The notes beneath the pieces are model-generated. The model worked only from the letters and a program-made list of their open reading frames with translations, was not told the DNA's origin and did not search any database. Position numbers and translations under genes: made by a program. Positions 28,163 through 36,732 of a stretch of 64,000 nucleotides of DNA are shown here, piece by piece. Every line of letters starts with the position of its first letter. The first letter of the stretch is position 1. Source of the DNA: CAVTQY01 sp963736975 (GTDB lineage: Bacteria; Pseudomonadota; Alphaproteobacteria; Acetobacterales; Acetobacteraceae); contig CAVTQY010000001.1 in assembly GCA_963736975.1 (NCBI GenBank), positions 3,906,001-3,970,000 on the forward strand, read 5' to 3'.

Positions 28163-28479
28163 CCCCAAGTGCGCTACCGCGGGCTGGTGAAGAACACGCC
28201 GCGGCTGCGGGTAAGCTGTGCTCTGGCCAACCTGTTCCGCGCCCGGCGTCGGCTGTTGCGCAGCTGACAGGGGCGTCTGTCCCGCCTCAAAAGAAGTGAA
28301 TGGCACGTATCGCGTTCTCGGTTGGTGCGATGAGTCGTGTGCTGCGAGTCCTTGCTCATCTGCGTACGCGGTGGGCAGTCTTGTCACACCGGACGCAGCC
28401 TTGTTCAGAGACGCTATGCGGGTGGACGGCGGCTGAACTGGTAGACTGAGCTGCTGTCACAAGATTGAGGAGATGATCA

Positions 28480-29528
28480 ATGCGACGTGGCGACCACCAC
28501 TCTGCTCGCCCAAGGACCGCCGCCCACGCGTATGATACTTCGTTATTTGTCGCGCTGGAACTCAGTCGGTCAAACTGGATAGTAGCATCCAACACGCCTG
28601 GCAGTAATAGGGTTAGCAAACACCAGGTTCCGGCCGCAGACACAGCCGGTCTTCTTAGTCTGTTGAACCGGTTGAAGGTCCGAGCGGAGCAATATTGCCG
28701 GGCTGTGGTACAGGTTGTTTCGATCCACGAAGCCGGGCTCGACGGTTTTTGGGTGCACCGCTTCCTGGAGGCGAGCGGCGTAGAGAGCCACGTAGTCGAC
28801 GCGGCCTCGATCGCGGTGAACCGACGCAGCCGACGAGCAAAGACGGATCGGATCGACGTCGAGAAGCTGCTGGACACGCTGATGGATTGGGCGCGCGGCG
28901 CACGACGAGTTTGCTCGATGGTACGGCCACCGAGCCCGGCAGAAGAGGATGAGCGCCGACTGACCCGAGAACGTGAAGCACTGGTGATCGAACGCACTCG
29001 GCACGTGAACCGGATCAAGGGCTTGTTGGCGACGCAAGGCGTGTTTGGCTTTGAACCAATGCGCAAGAACCATCGAACGCAATTGGAGCAGCTGTGCGGT
29101 TGGGATGGCCAGCCGTTGCCACCAAGACTGAAAGCGGAACTAGCTCGCGAGCTTAACCGCCTGGAGTTGGTGATATCCCAGGTTGCTGCGGTGGAAGACG
29201 AGCGGGATCGTGCTCTGAAGGCAAAGCGGCACCCGACACCACCGATACGCGCGTTCAAGGCGCCAGCTGGTGCACAGCACGCTGCTACCAACTATGCCGG
29301 CCCACTGTTGTTGCGATTGAGAAGCATCGGGCCAGAGTTTGCATCGGTGCTTTCCTCGGAGGCGTTCTATCGGCCGCTCTCAGTCGATGGTTTCACGAGC
29401 GCGTTGGCGATCGGCGTGGCAAGATCCGCCGCATTACCATTGTCGCTGTGGCACGCAAGCTGCTGATCGCACTATGGCGCTACGTGACACTGGGTCTCGT
29501 TCCGGAGGATGCCGAGCTCAAGGCATGA
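28480..29528 (+). pseudogene. IS110-family transposase with C-terminal deletion
   Basis: The N-terminal DEDD domain is present: SLFVALELSRSNWIVAS, SIHEAGLDGFWVHRFLEASG and RRAKTDRIDVEKLLDTLMDW give the acidic residues. The central coiled region and the start of the helix-hairpin-helix part (LRLRSIGPEFASVLSSEAFY) follow. About 75 codons are then missing, including the segment with the catalytic Ser. The sequence resumes in another frame as FHERVGDRRGKIRRITIVAV and ARKLLIALWRYVTLG, ending at TGA 29526-29528. It cannot make an active recombinase. Confidence 0.85.
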
Positions 29529-29559
29529 GAGCTAGAACCTACCCTCTTACGTAGCCTTT

Positions 29560-29844
29560 CGAATCCGCGGATCACTGCTGAAACAGATCCGCCGGATCCA
29601 AGGTTGGTGGCGATCGGAGGGAACCGTGGCGCAACACGCCGTTTCACAGAGACGGATCCCACCTACCTTGAGCCCGATGCCCTCGACAATGAGGGATCCT
29701 GGTACGGGCCAGTGCGCCCGACCGAATGTGAGGTTATGCGGGTACGTGCCGCATGAGGAGATGGGCTCAGACCTAGGATCCGCACCAAGAAAGGAGGAAT
29801 CGCCATGTGACGCTGCTAACGGTGCTTGACGAACCCCATGTGAG
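29560..29844 (+). ncRNA. Candidate IS110 bridge RNA, degenerate copy
   Basis: The 3' non-coding part of the deleted IS110 element. It aligns with the candidate RNA of the 45586-47108 element: a hairpin CCCTCGACAATGAGGG at 29680-29695 corresponds to GCCTCGTGCATGAGGC there, with the outer pair changed from G-C to C-G. CGCCCGACCGAATGTGAGG also aligns. ATGTGAG at 29726-29732 repeats the element's right end at 29838-29844, as a donor guide should. CCGCAT at 29749-29754 is complementary to ATGCGG of the left end. The target guides do not obviously match the present flanks. Confidence 0.4.
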
Positions 29845-29876
29845 TTCCCTTAAGACACCAACGGGAGATGCCCTTC

Positions 29877-31079
29877 ATGCTAGCTATCGACCCCGACCTT
29901 TTCCTTCGCGACCTGTACGACTTGCGCAAGATCGGCCAGTTCCGCACCGGCGTGCACCGACCGACCTATTCGCCGCAAGACATGGAGTCCAGGCGATGGT
30001 TGATCGAGAAGCTGGCAGCCTGTGGACTGGAGGCATCGATTGACGGCATCGGGAACGTTTATGCCAGGCACAAGGTCGCTGGCCCGCACCTCCTGGTTGG
30101 CAGCCATATCGAGTCACAGAACGAGGCCGGGTGGCTCGATGGTGCGCTCGGCGTGGTCGCTGGTGTCGCACTGGCCCGCGCCGGGCTTCCGGTCGACGTA
30201 TGCGCGTTCGCAGATGAGGAGGGGCATTTCGATGGTGGATTCCTCGGCAGCCGATCGATCATTGGCGAGCTGACGGAAGCGGCGATCGACGGCGGTCGCA
30301 ATCGGACCAATGGCACTCCCCTGCGCGAGGCATTGCGCGCCGCTGGCCTGAACGGCAAACCACGCTTTCAGCTTGAGCCTGGCCGGCACAAGGGCTTCTT
30401 TGAAATGCATATCGAACAGGGAAGCCAGCTTGAGCAGGCGGGCCTGCGCATAGGCATCGTTACCGGCATTGTTGCGACCTGGCAGTGGCGCGTGATCGTG
30501 CAGGGCCAGCAGGATCATGCCGGCGGCACGACGATGGCAGAGCGCAAGGATGCTGGCTTGACGGCCGTTCGGCTGCTGGCGGCGATCGACAGGGAGTTCC
30601 CCCGCGTTGCCGGAGAGCGCAGCACCTGGACAACCGGCTGCATCGTCTTGGATCCTGGCGCTCCCAGTATCATACCCGGCTGTGCTGAAGCGGTGTTCCA
30701 ATTCCGCGACGTTTCTGAGTCAGTGCTGGAGCGCATGGAGTCATCATTGCGTGCTCTCGTGCGAGAGGCTAACCGACGCGAACGCTGCATCGTCATCCTC
30801 GAGGAAATGTCGAAGGCCATCCCCGCAATTTGCGATCCGACGATGATACATGTTCTGATCGAAGCGGCGGAGCGCCTCGCCCCAGGTGCCTGGCAGACGA
30901 TGCCCTCCGGCGCCGGGCACGACGCCCAGAATATCGCCCGCAGAATTCCAGCGGCAATGCTCTTCGTGCCGTCGATCGGCGGCATCAGCCATCATTGGGC
31001 CGAAGATACAAAGGACGAAGATCTAGTGCTCGGTATTCGGGTGCTTGACGAGGCGGTGCGCCACCTTCTTGCCCCTTGA
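29877..31079 (+). CDS. M20 N-carbamoyl amino acid/allantoate amidohydrolase
   Basis: A 400-residue M20-family amidohydrolase (hydantoinase/carbamoylase type). The start at ATG 29877 is nine bases after GGGAG; an ATG at 29868 overlaps the ribosome binding site. Metal ligands appear as His77 in VGSHIESQNEAG, Asp88 in WLDGALG, Glu114-Glu115 in FADEEGHFDG, a His in FFEMHIEQGSQLE and a late His in IGGISHHWAED. The dimerisation lid is between. It hydrolyses N-carbamoyl amino acids or similar ureido compounds in the cytoplasm. It stands alone after the IS110 element, so its promoter may lie partly within IS sequence. Confidence 0.88.
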   Translation: MLAIDPDLFLRDLYDLRKIGQFRTGVHRPTYSPQDMESRRWLIEKLAACGLEASIDGIGNVYARHKVAGPHLLVGSHIESQNEAGWLDGALGVVAGVALARAGLPVDVCAFADEEGHFDGGFLGSRSIIGELTEAAIDGGRNRTNGTPLREALRAAGLNGKPRFQLEPGRHKGFFEMHIEQGSQLEQAGLRIGIVTGIVATWQWRVIVQGQQDHAGGTTMAERKDAGLTAVRLLAAIDREFPRVAGERSTWTTGCIVLDPGAPSIIPGCAEAVFQFRDVSESVLERMESSLRALVREANRRERCIVILEEMSKAIPAICDPTMIHVLIEAAERLAPGAWQTMPSGAGHDAQNIARRIPAAMLFVPSIGGISHHWAEDTKDEDLVLGIRVLDEAVRHLLAP

Positions 31080-31212
31080 GTTCCGTATTTGGGTTATGGG
31101 TCAAAGTTGGACCCTGGTCAGGAACGATCGCGTCGGGGATTCCGCTGGCGCGGTGCCAAGCCCGCATTTTCGGCTTCGTTGAGGCCGTCCGCGCCCTGAA
31201 CCCCCGGCAAAA

Positions 31213-31345
31213 ATCGGCGTCAGCACCGTGCCCAAGTTGCTCAACCGCAAGTGATCGAGGCCATGGCCGAGATCAACGATCGCCCGATCATCTTCCCCTA
31301 TTCCGACCCCGCCTCCCGCTCCGAATGCACGACGGAAGAGGCTTA
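31213..31345 (+). pseudogene. Malic enzyme fragment
   Basis: The plus strand reads GVSTVPKLLNRK, then after restoring one G near 31248 VIEAMAEINDRPIIFPYSDP and ASRSECTTEEAY. This is a conserved internal segment of NAD(P)-malic enzyme. Nothing on either side continues it. A short relic. Confidence 0.7.
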
Positions 31346-31610
31346 CAGTAGCTTCGTCCGGGGCGGGATCCCGATCGGCCCCGGTAGCGTCTCGAACGAG
31401 TCCCACAACACCATGCTGCGGTGTCGGGTCGAGCTTCAGCCAGCAGGTCGAGGTCGCCTTGGCCGAGGAAATCGTCCCCAGCGGCTGGGCGTAGTGAAGA
31501 CTGATCACAAGCGCTTGCACAACCGCTCGCCAGGCGCGCAGGGCATAATTTGGCTTCAATCGTTTGCACATGCCCTCCCGGTACAAACAAGAGAAGCCCG
31601 GAGGCCGCTG
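31346..31610. other. Intergenic relic sequence
   Basis: 265 bases between the malic enzyme fragment and the iron permease-like gene. The upstream frame stays open through it but shows no recognisable family. Confidence 0.35.
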
Positions 31611-32084
31611 ATGTCGGACTTGTTTTCGCGGGCAGCGCATTGGATCGGGCAACAGTGCGGACGCGCCAACGTCTTCATGATGGCGGTCGCCGTGATCATC
31701 GCTTGGGCGCTTACGGGCCCCTTCTTCCACTACTCGGACACCTGGCAGCTCATTATCAACACCGGCACGACCATCGTGACCTTTCTGATGGTGTTCCTCC
31801 TGCAGAACACGCAGAACCGCGATACGGCCGCCATCCAGCTCAAACTCGACGAGCTTATCCGCGCCAATCAGGGTGCCCGCAACATGATGCTCTGCCTCGA
31901 GGATCTCAGCGAGGAAGAGCTTAAGAAAGTCAAAGCAACGTTTGAATCCCTGGCGGCCGCGCCCGCCGCGGCCGAGCATGTTCAGGTAGTCGAGCAGCTG
32001 AAGGACGCCGGGGGACGCCGTTCGCAGCGCCGCCCGCGCCGTGGATCTGCATCGGACGACGCAAGAACGCACGAGCAAGCTTGA
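31611..32084 (+). CDS. Low-affinity iron permease-like membrane protein
   Basis: A 157-residue protein starting at ATG 31611 (MSDLFSRAAHWIGQQCGRAN), just after GGAGG. Two membrane spans (FMMAVAVIIAWALTGPFF, then LIINTGTTIVTFLMVFLLQ) are followed by NTQNRDTAAIQLKLDELIRA, the signature of the low-affinity iron permease family. The C-terminal tail is helical and then basic. The transport role of this short bacterial family is weakly established. A DUF3606 gene begins 11 bases after its stop. Confidence 0.8.
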   Translation: MSDLFSRAAHWIGQQCGRANVFMMAVAVIIAWALTGPFFHYSDTWQLIINTGTTIVTFLMVFLLQNTQNRDTAAIQLKLDELIRANQGARNMMLCLEDLSEEELKKVKATFESLAAAPAAAEHVQVVEQLKDAGGRRSQRRPRRGSASDDARTHEQA

Positions 32085-32095
32085 GGGAGCGCAGC

Positions 32096-32299
32096 ATGGC
32101 TGACGACCGCACCACTCGGGGCGTCGTCGATCAGTCCCCCATTACATTCAGGAATGAAGTCCGTTACTGGACCCAAAAATGGAATGTGAGCCGTGAGGAA
32201 CTCACGGCCGTTGTGGGCGCGATGGCAACGGACTTGGCAAAAAGTGTGAATCGGCACCGAGGTGGGACACGCCGCCGATCAGGCTCACCCGCTATATAG
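32096..32299 (+). pseudogene. DUF3606 protein, C-terminus replaced by IS
   Basis: Begins MADDRTTRGVVDQ at ATG 32096 behind GAGGGAG and continues with NEVRYWTQKWNVSREELTAV, the DUF3606 core. At about 32244 the frame enters the 184-bp IS derivative, so the last 18 residues (from about NRHRGGTRRRSGS) are IS-encoded. The native protein would have had a slightly different end, and loss of function is possible but not certain. Probably co-transcribed with the iron-permease-like gene. Confidence 0.7.
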
Positions 32300-32428
32300 C
32301 GAGAGAAATTTCGTGCACCCTGGGTCCCTATCGGCGCCGATCGGGACACCGCACCGACCGAAGTTTCGGCTGAATAGCATTGCGTTATCCCCGGTCAGCA
32401 CTGGGATCCCACTTCGGGCCGATTTACA
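32245..32428. mobile_element. 184-bp non-autonomous IS derivative
   Basis: Both ends are inverted copies of one sequence: TGTGAATCGGCACCGAGGTG at the left and, inverted, TGTAAATCGGCCCGAAGTGG at the right. The same terminal sequence occurs at 21013. It resembles IS21-family ends. No coding capacity remains. Likely an internal deletion derivative of a full element, behaving like a MITE. Confidence 0.6.
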
Positions 32429-32463
32429 CGCGGAGAACAGGTTAGTCCGAACCGGCAATAAGG

Positions 32464-32860
32464 GTGGGGACTGATATTACTCGACTTTGCTGGGGCGACT
32501 TCGGTTGCTACTCGGGAGGCGGCGCGGCGCTCGGACATCCGACGCCGAATATCGATCGGATAGCGAAGGAGGGGGTCGTCTTCACATGTTGGTACGGCCC
32601 GGCGAGTTGCACCGCGGGCCGCGCCTCTCCATCACCGGGCGTATCCCGATCCGCTCGGCGCTCTCCGTCGTGGTGGCTCCGGATGACGAGAACCGCCTGA
32701 GGAAGGAGACGCCGACGATCGCCGAGTTCTTCCAGAAGAACGGCTATTCGGCCCCTACTTCTCCGGCAAGTGGCATCTCGGCGACAGCCCGATGCCTATC
32801 CGATCGAGCATGGCTTCGATGAGATGAAGTTGCGAGGCCCGGCAATCCATCCCGGAAGTA
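32464..32860 (+). pseudogene. Sulfatase N-terminal remnant
   Basis: Three frames give consecutive parts of an arylsulfatase: WGDFGCYSGGGAALGHPTPN and IDRIAKEGVVF, with the Cys-type sulfatase signature SCTAGRAS; then ITGRIPIRSALSVVVAPDDE and TIAEFFQKNGYS; then DAYPIEHGFDEMK. At least two frameshifts separate them. The alkaline-phosphatase-fold C-terminal two thirds is missing. Dead gene. Confidence 0.8.
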
Positions 32861-32982
32861 ATCCGGTGCAGGAAGCGAAGAAATACCACCCGGCCACAGC
32901 GAAGGCCGAGTTTGCTCAGTGGCCCGGCACGCATTCCCCCAGCCCTGACCAACCTGGATCAGAAAATGCTTAACTGGGTCGC

Positions 32983-34671
32983 TCATTTGCTCACTTCGAT
33001 ACGCAGGGAAGGTATTTTGGCTCGGATCGCTTGCAAACAACGCTGGTTGCGTGTCCCCGCAACCACCTTGATTTGCTCTGCCAGCTGTTCACTTCCGTTG
33101 CTGTCCTTGCCAGCCGCTGCCAGGGACAGAATCCCAGCCAGCTCACCGCGAACCTCAACACGCAGTCGCCCTTCCTCGAGCGAAAGGATGATGGCCTCCA
33201 CGAGGCTGCGCACCAATTCGCGCGCCGCGGCGGTATCATCGCGATCCAATACTGCAGCCAATTCGTCGACCTTCCGGCGGTATAGCTCGGCGAGATTGGG
33301 ATGGAGCCGCGGTGCCGGCGTCTCGGCCCTCGCCAGTTCGGCCTCAAGCGTCAATCGATGTTGCTCCAGCTCACGAAAGCGGCCCGTCAAGGCTGCCGCC
33401 GGCGTTCCCTCGGTCAACGCATCGACCAGGCGATCGATCTTGTGGCGTACCCTCTCGAGTTCCACCTGCCGGTCCGCACGGTTGCCGGCGAGGCTCGCCT
33501 GCTGTCGGTTCCATTCCGCCGTGAACTCGGTGACGAAGACCTTGAACAGGTCCGGATCCATCAGCCGGCTGGCCAGGCCGTTCAGTACAGTGTTCTCCAG
33601 CGTGTCGCGACGGATCGATAGGCGGTTCCGGCAGGCAGTTGGGCCCTTGTTGCGCGCCGTTGAGCAACTGAAGGTGGAGGCGCCAGCCTTGGAGAACCCG
33701 CTTCCACAGACATCACACCGCATCAGACCTGAAAACAGATAGCGCGGCCGCTGCTGCGACCAGAACGGTCGCTTGGCCTCGATGGACCGCTCACCGGGTC
33801 GCTCCAGTTTGGACTGGCGTGTCCTCACCACCTCCCACAGCTCCTGATCGACAATCCTCAGGTCCGGCACCTCGGCGACGACCTGCTCCTCATCAATCCG
33901 TTTGCGGGAGCGTCGCCGGCCGCTCTCGGGGTCCTTGACGTAGGCGAGCCGGTTCCAGACCAAGCGGCCGATATAGAGCTCGTTGTTCAGGATGCCGGTA
34001 CCGCGGGTACGGTTGCCATTGATCGTGCTGGCGCTCCAGGAGCCGCCGCGCGGGCCGGCGATACCCTGTACATTGAGGTTGAGGGCGATCTGTCGGGGCG
34101 AGAGGCCGGCGGCGTAGTCACGAAAAATGTGCCGGACTGTGGCGGCCTCGAGATCGTCGATCGCACGCTCACCGGCCACCCGTTCGCCATCCTCTGTCAG
34201 GCGTCGGACCACGCGATAGCCGTAGGCATTCCCGCCCCCGCTGCGGCCGAGTGCAACCCGCCCGCGCAAACCCCGGTGGGTTTTGGCCGCGAGGTCACGG
34301 AGGAACAACGCGTTCATGGTGCCCTTGAGGCCGACATGCAGTTCGGTGACCTCGCCCTCTGCGAGGGTCACGATCCGAATGCCCGCGAAGCGCAAGCGCT
34401 TAAAGAGCGCGGCTACGTCCTCCTGGTCTCGGGAAAGGCGATCGAGCGCCTCTGCCAGGGCGATATCGAAACCGCCATCACGGGCAGCGGCAAGCAAGGC
34501 CTGGTAACCGGGACGGAGTGCTGTTGCGCCGCTGATCGCACGGTCCTGGAAGACCTGGACCAGATCCCAGCCCTCGGCGGTGATTCGCGCCTTGCACACC
34601 CGCAACTGGTCGTCGATCGACGCCTCGCGCTGATTCTCCGACGAATAGCGGGCGTAGATCACCGCACGCAT
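32983..34671 (-). CDS. Large serine recombinase
   Basis: A 562-residue site-specific recombinase. The resolvase domain starts MRAVIYARYSSENQREASID with the catalytic Ser at position 10 or 11, and includes EALDRLSRDQEDVAALFKRL. The recombinase domain (GNAYGYRVVRRLTEDGERV) follows, then a zinc ribbon with CDVCGSGFSKAGASTFSCS and a later CRNRL. A long coiled coil makes up the C-terminus. Such proteins integrate and excise phages or conjugative elements. It diverges from an S24-type regulator gene across 159 bases, a typical module of an integrated element. I could not define attachment sites. Confidence 0.92.
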   Translation of the reverse strand: MRAVIYARYSSENQREASIDDQLRVCKARITAEGWDLVQVFQDRAISGATALRPGYQALLAAARDGGFDIALAEALDRLSRDQEDVAALFKRLRFAGIRIVTLAEGEVTELHVGLKGTMNALFLRDLAAKTHRGLRGRVALGRSGGGNAYGYRVVRRLTEDGERVAGERAIDDLEAATVRHIFRDYAAGLSPRQIALNLNVQGIAGPRGGSWSASTINGNRTRGTGILNNELYIGRLVWNRLAYVKDPESGRRRSRKRIDEEQVVAEVPDLRIVDQELWEVVRTRQSKLERPGERSIEAKRPFWSQQRPRYLFSGLMRCDVCGSGFSKAGASTFSCSTARNKGPTACRNRLSIRRDTLENTVLNGLASRLMDPDLFKVFVTEFTAEWNRQQASLAGNRADRQVELERVRHKIDRLVDALTEGTPAAALTGRFRELEQHRLTLEAELARAETPAPRLHPNLAELYRRKVDELAAVLDRDDTAAARELVRSLVEAIILSLEEGRLRVEVRGELAGILSLAAAGKDSNGSEQLAEQIKVVAGTRNQRCLQAIRAKIPSLRIEVSK

Positions 34672-34830
34672 CCCCTACTCCCCTCAATGCCGCTGGGCAC
34701 CTAAAACCACGTCATTGATCGCTTAAGCGGAAATGTACAATTTAATGATGGCATCGGCAAGCAGAGTTTGCTGGACTCGAGGCCACCAATGGTATAGTTC
34801 CTATCATGCTGATCCGAGAAGAGGCCCGCG
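34672..34830. promoter_or_regulatory. Divergent recombinase/regulator promoter region
   Basis: A 159-base AT-richer gap between divergent genes. It must carry both promoters and probably the operator of the regulator. I see no clean inverted repeat that I would call an operator. Confidence 0.35.
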
Positions 34831-35466
34831 TTGAGAGGCAAACCAAAGGAGTTTTCCGATCCCGTCAGGAAGCTCGTCCATGAGCGGCTTCGGGCCGTCC
34901 GGGTCACGATGAAGGAGGCGTCGGCCTATGTTGGACGCAATCAATCCTACCTCCACCAGTTCCTGCTCCGCGGCAGCCCCCGAATACTCCCCGAGGAGGT
35001 GCGCCACGCCCTTGCCTCGCTGCTCGGCGTCCCCGAGGGTTCTCTCCGATCCGGCCTGCCGCTGCCGCCTCCTCCCAGGCCGGAAGCCGGCGGCGCTCTA
35101 TCGGCGGTGCCGACGCAGGACATTCCGGTTTTTCGGGAGCAGGACGTGATCGAGCCGGCGCTTGCCACCGAGTGGATTGGCCGCCCGCCCCTCCTGGGCG
35201 CCAGCGGGCCTGTGTTCGCTCTCTGGATCGGGGCGCCCCATTGCCCCCGGCTGCGACCGGGCGATCTGGCCGTCATCCGGATAAACCAGCCGGCGCGTCC
35301 CGGCGACCTCGTAACTGTTCTTGTAGATAAACGCGTGGTGGCTGTCGGTGAATTCGCGGCGAACAACCTCAACAGCGTTGCCATACAAGACGGCGGCCCC
35401 AAACCGGTGGAGGTCACGGACGCGAATTATCGCGTGCTGAAGATCGCCTGCGTTGTCCTCCCATAG
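34831..35466 (+). CDS. Phage-type S24 repressor-like regulator
   Basis: A 211-residue protein, probably starting at TTG 34831 (reads RGKPKEFSDPVRKLVHERL). Residues about 20-70 form a helix-turn-helix (VTMKEASAYVGRNQSYLHQF). The C-terminal half is a LexA/S24 fold: VFALWIGAPHCPRLRPGDLA then INQPARPGDLVTVLVDKRVV. In cleavable repressors this place reads G-D-S-M-E-P; here it is G-A-P-H-C-P, so the catalytic Ser is absent and the later Lys is not evident either. It may be a non-cleavable repressor of the divergent recombinase. Confidence 0.75.
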   Translation: MRGKPKEFSDPVRKLVHERLRAVRVTMKEASAYVGRNQSYLHQFLLRGSPRILPEEVRHALASLLGVPEGSLRSGLPLPPPPRPEAGGALSAVPTQDIPVFREQDVIEPALATEWIGRPPLLGASGPVFALWIGAPHCPRLRPGDLAVIRINQPARPGDLVTVLVDKRVVAVGEFAANNLNSVAIQDGGPKPVEVTDANYRVLKIACVVLP

Positions 35467-35600
35467 CGCCAAATCGGTGGGATCGCCTTCACCGCGCGAC
35501 GGCAATCCAGATGGCGTAGGTAGGTGGAAACGGCACGTGGCGAGGCATTGGGTTGGGTCCGCTTCGCGCCCGAAGCGGTCATTGGGCTGAACGGTTGGTA

Positions 35601-36254
35601 TTATTCGCTCTTCTCGCGCCCGAGCACGACGTGCGTCGCGAGGTCTGTGGCAGTGGATTCCATCACGCGATAGCCGAGGGCAAGGAGATCCAAGCCCTCG
35701 AACATGGCCTCGCCCCGTCCGAGCAGGACAAGCGAAAGCGCGAAGTGCAGTTCATCGATCAGGCCGGCCTGCAGATATTGGCGAAGTGTCGAGACGCCAC
35801 CTCCAATCTTGACGTCGCGTGCTCCCGCGGCGTCGCGTGCGCGCTCGAGCGCGACGTGGATCCCGTCCGTGACGAAGTGGAACGTGGTGCCGCCCTCCAT
35901 TAGGATCGGCTCGCGGGCATGGTGCGTCAAGACGAACGTCGGAGCGTGATAGGGTGGATTGTCTCCCCACCAGCCGTTCCAGCTGTCGTCCAGCCATTCC
36001 CCGCGCACAGGACCGAACATGTTCCGGCCAAGGATGAAGGCACCGAAGCCGTCCATCGAGCGGTGGGCAAAGGTCTCGTCCACGCCCTCCGAGCCACCGC
36101 CCTTGCCGAACATGGCCTTGAAGGTCTTCGTTCCGAAGAACCAGCTATGGAGCTCCCTCCCGCGCTTTCCCAGAGGGTCCTGAAGACTTTGTTCCGGGCC
36201 CGCTCCAAACCCATCTAGGGACACCGAAAACCCCGCGGCTCTGACACGGCCCAC
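35601..36254 (-). CDS. Dihydrofolate reductase-like (RibD C-terminal) protein
   Basis: A 217-residue protein. I place the start at GTG 36252-36254, six bases after GAGGAGG, reading VGRVRAAGFSVSLDGFGAGP. Family motifs are FSVSLDGFGAGPEQSLQDPL at the start, FGAFILGRNMFGPVRGEW in the middle and DVKIGGGVSTLRQYLQAGLI near the end. The fold is that of DHFR and the RibD reductase domain and binds NADPH. These stand-alone bacterial members have no firm function. Intact and monocistronic. Confidence 0.88.
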   Translation of the reverse strand: MGRVRAAGFSVSLDGFGAGPEQSLQDPLGKRGRELHSWFFGTKTFKAMFGKGGGSEGVDETFAHRSMDGFGAFILGRNMFGPVRGEWLDDSWNGWWGDNPPYHAPTFVLTHHAREPILMEGGTTFHFVTDGIHVALERARDAAGARDVKIGGGVSTLRQYLQAGLIDELHFALSLVLLGRGEAMFEGLDLLALGYRVMESTATDLATHVVLGREKSE

Positions 36255-36732
36255 CGTAGCCTCCTCTACCGCTTGCAACATGCTGCCTTGCTGAACTGAT
36301 GTCTGCAATCAGGAAGCACGAGCGCGGCATTGAACGGCGAATTTTGGGGAGATAGCCGCCGACAGGTTATCGCGGGGTTGCGTCCGCCGCCCGGGGGCGG
36401 TCAACACAACTGACGGTCCTCCTGAAGCGATCCCGGCTCCTCGGGCGAATGGCTGACCCTGGAGTCCGGAGCGGCACAGTGCAGATGCGGCTCCTCGGGC
36501 CAATGTTTCTGCACTACACGCGATAACAGCCCGTGCTCGCGTGTATTCTTGGGCTGCATGGCGCCCATTGCGTCACCCCCAACCGCGTTGATCGGCGCCC
36601 AGAAGCGGACATGCCCCTACGCGCCCTTGCCAGCGGGAACGGGCGGGAAGCGGGACCTACCGAAACATGACGATTGACGTTGGGTGGGCGCGATCAGCTG
36701 TAGCGCCGCGGCTAGAGTGTCGCTGGCCGAAA
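36255..36732. other. Intergenic stretch, no gene seen
   Basis: 478 bases with no convincing gene. Short frames lack starts and family signatures. It carries the upstream region of the DHFR-like gene. Confidence 0.45.

Larger units (their letters stand above)
26715..28267 (+). pseudogene. IS5-family transposase remnant split by IS481
   Basis: Left of the IS481 copy the plus strand reads TVEQPIGVIKRALAT. Right of it, it reads VRYRGLVKNTPRLRVSCALA and NLFRARRRLLRS before TGA at 28265-28267. Together these are the C-terminal tail of an IS5-type transposase. Even with the IS and one CCCC duplication removed the two pieces are one base out of frame, so the tail was already degenerate. The rest of the gene is absent. 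Confidence 0.65.
28411..29844 (+). mobile_element. IS110-family element with internal deletion
   Basis: I infer the ends by alignment with the better-defined IS110 element at 45586-47108. The left end ACGCTATGCGGGTGGACGGC matches ATGCTATGAGGAAGGACACC there, and the right end CCATGTGAG matches TCATGTAAG. AG precedes the left end (28409-28410) and is the last dinucleotide of the right end, as in the other copy. It holds a deleted transposase gene and about 310 bases of 3' non-coding sequence. Confidence 0.6.

Noticed and set aside
29600..29720. Target guides in the deleted IS110 element matching its present flanks
   Set aside because: AGGGAAC near 29616 is complementary to the right flank, but it lies in the wrong place relative to the hairpin. 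I did not count it as a guide.
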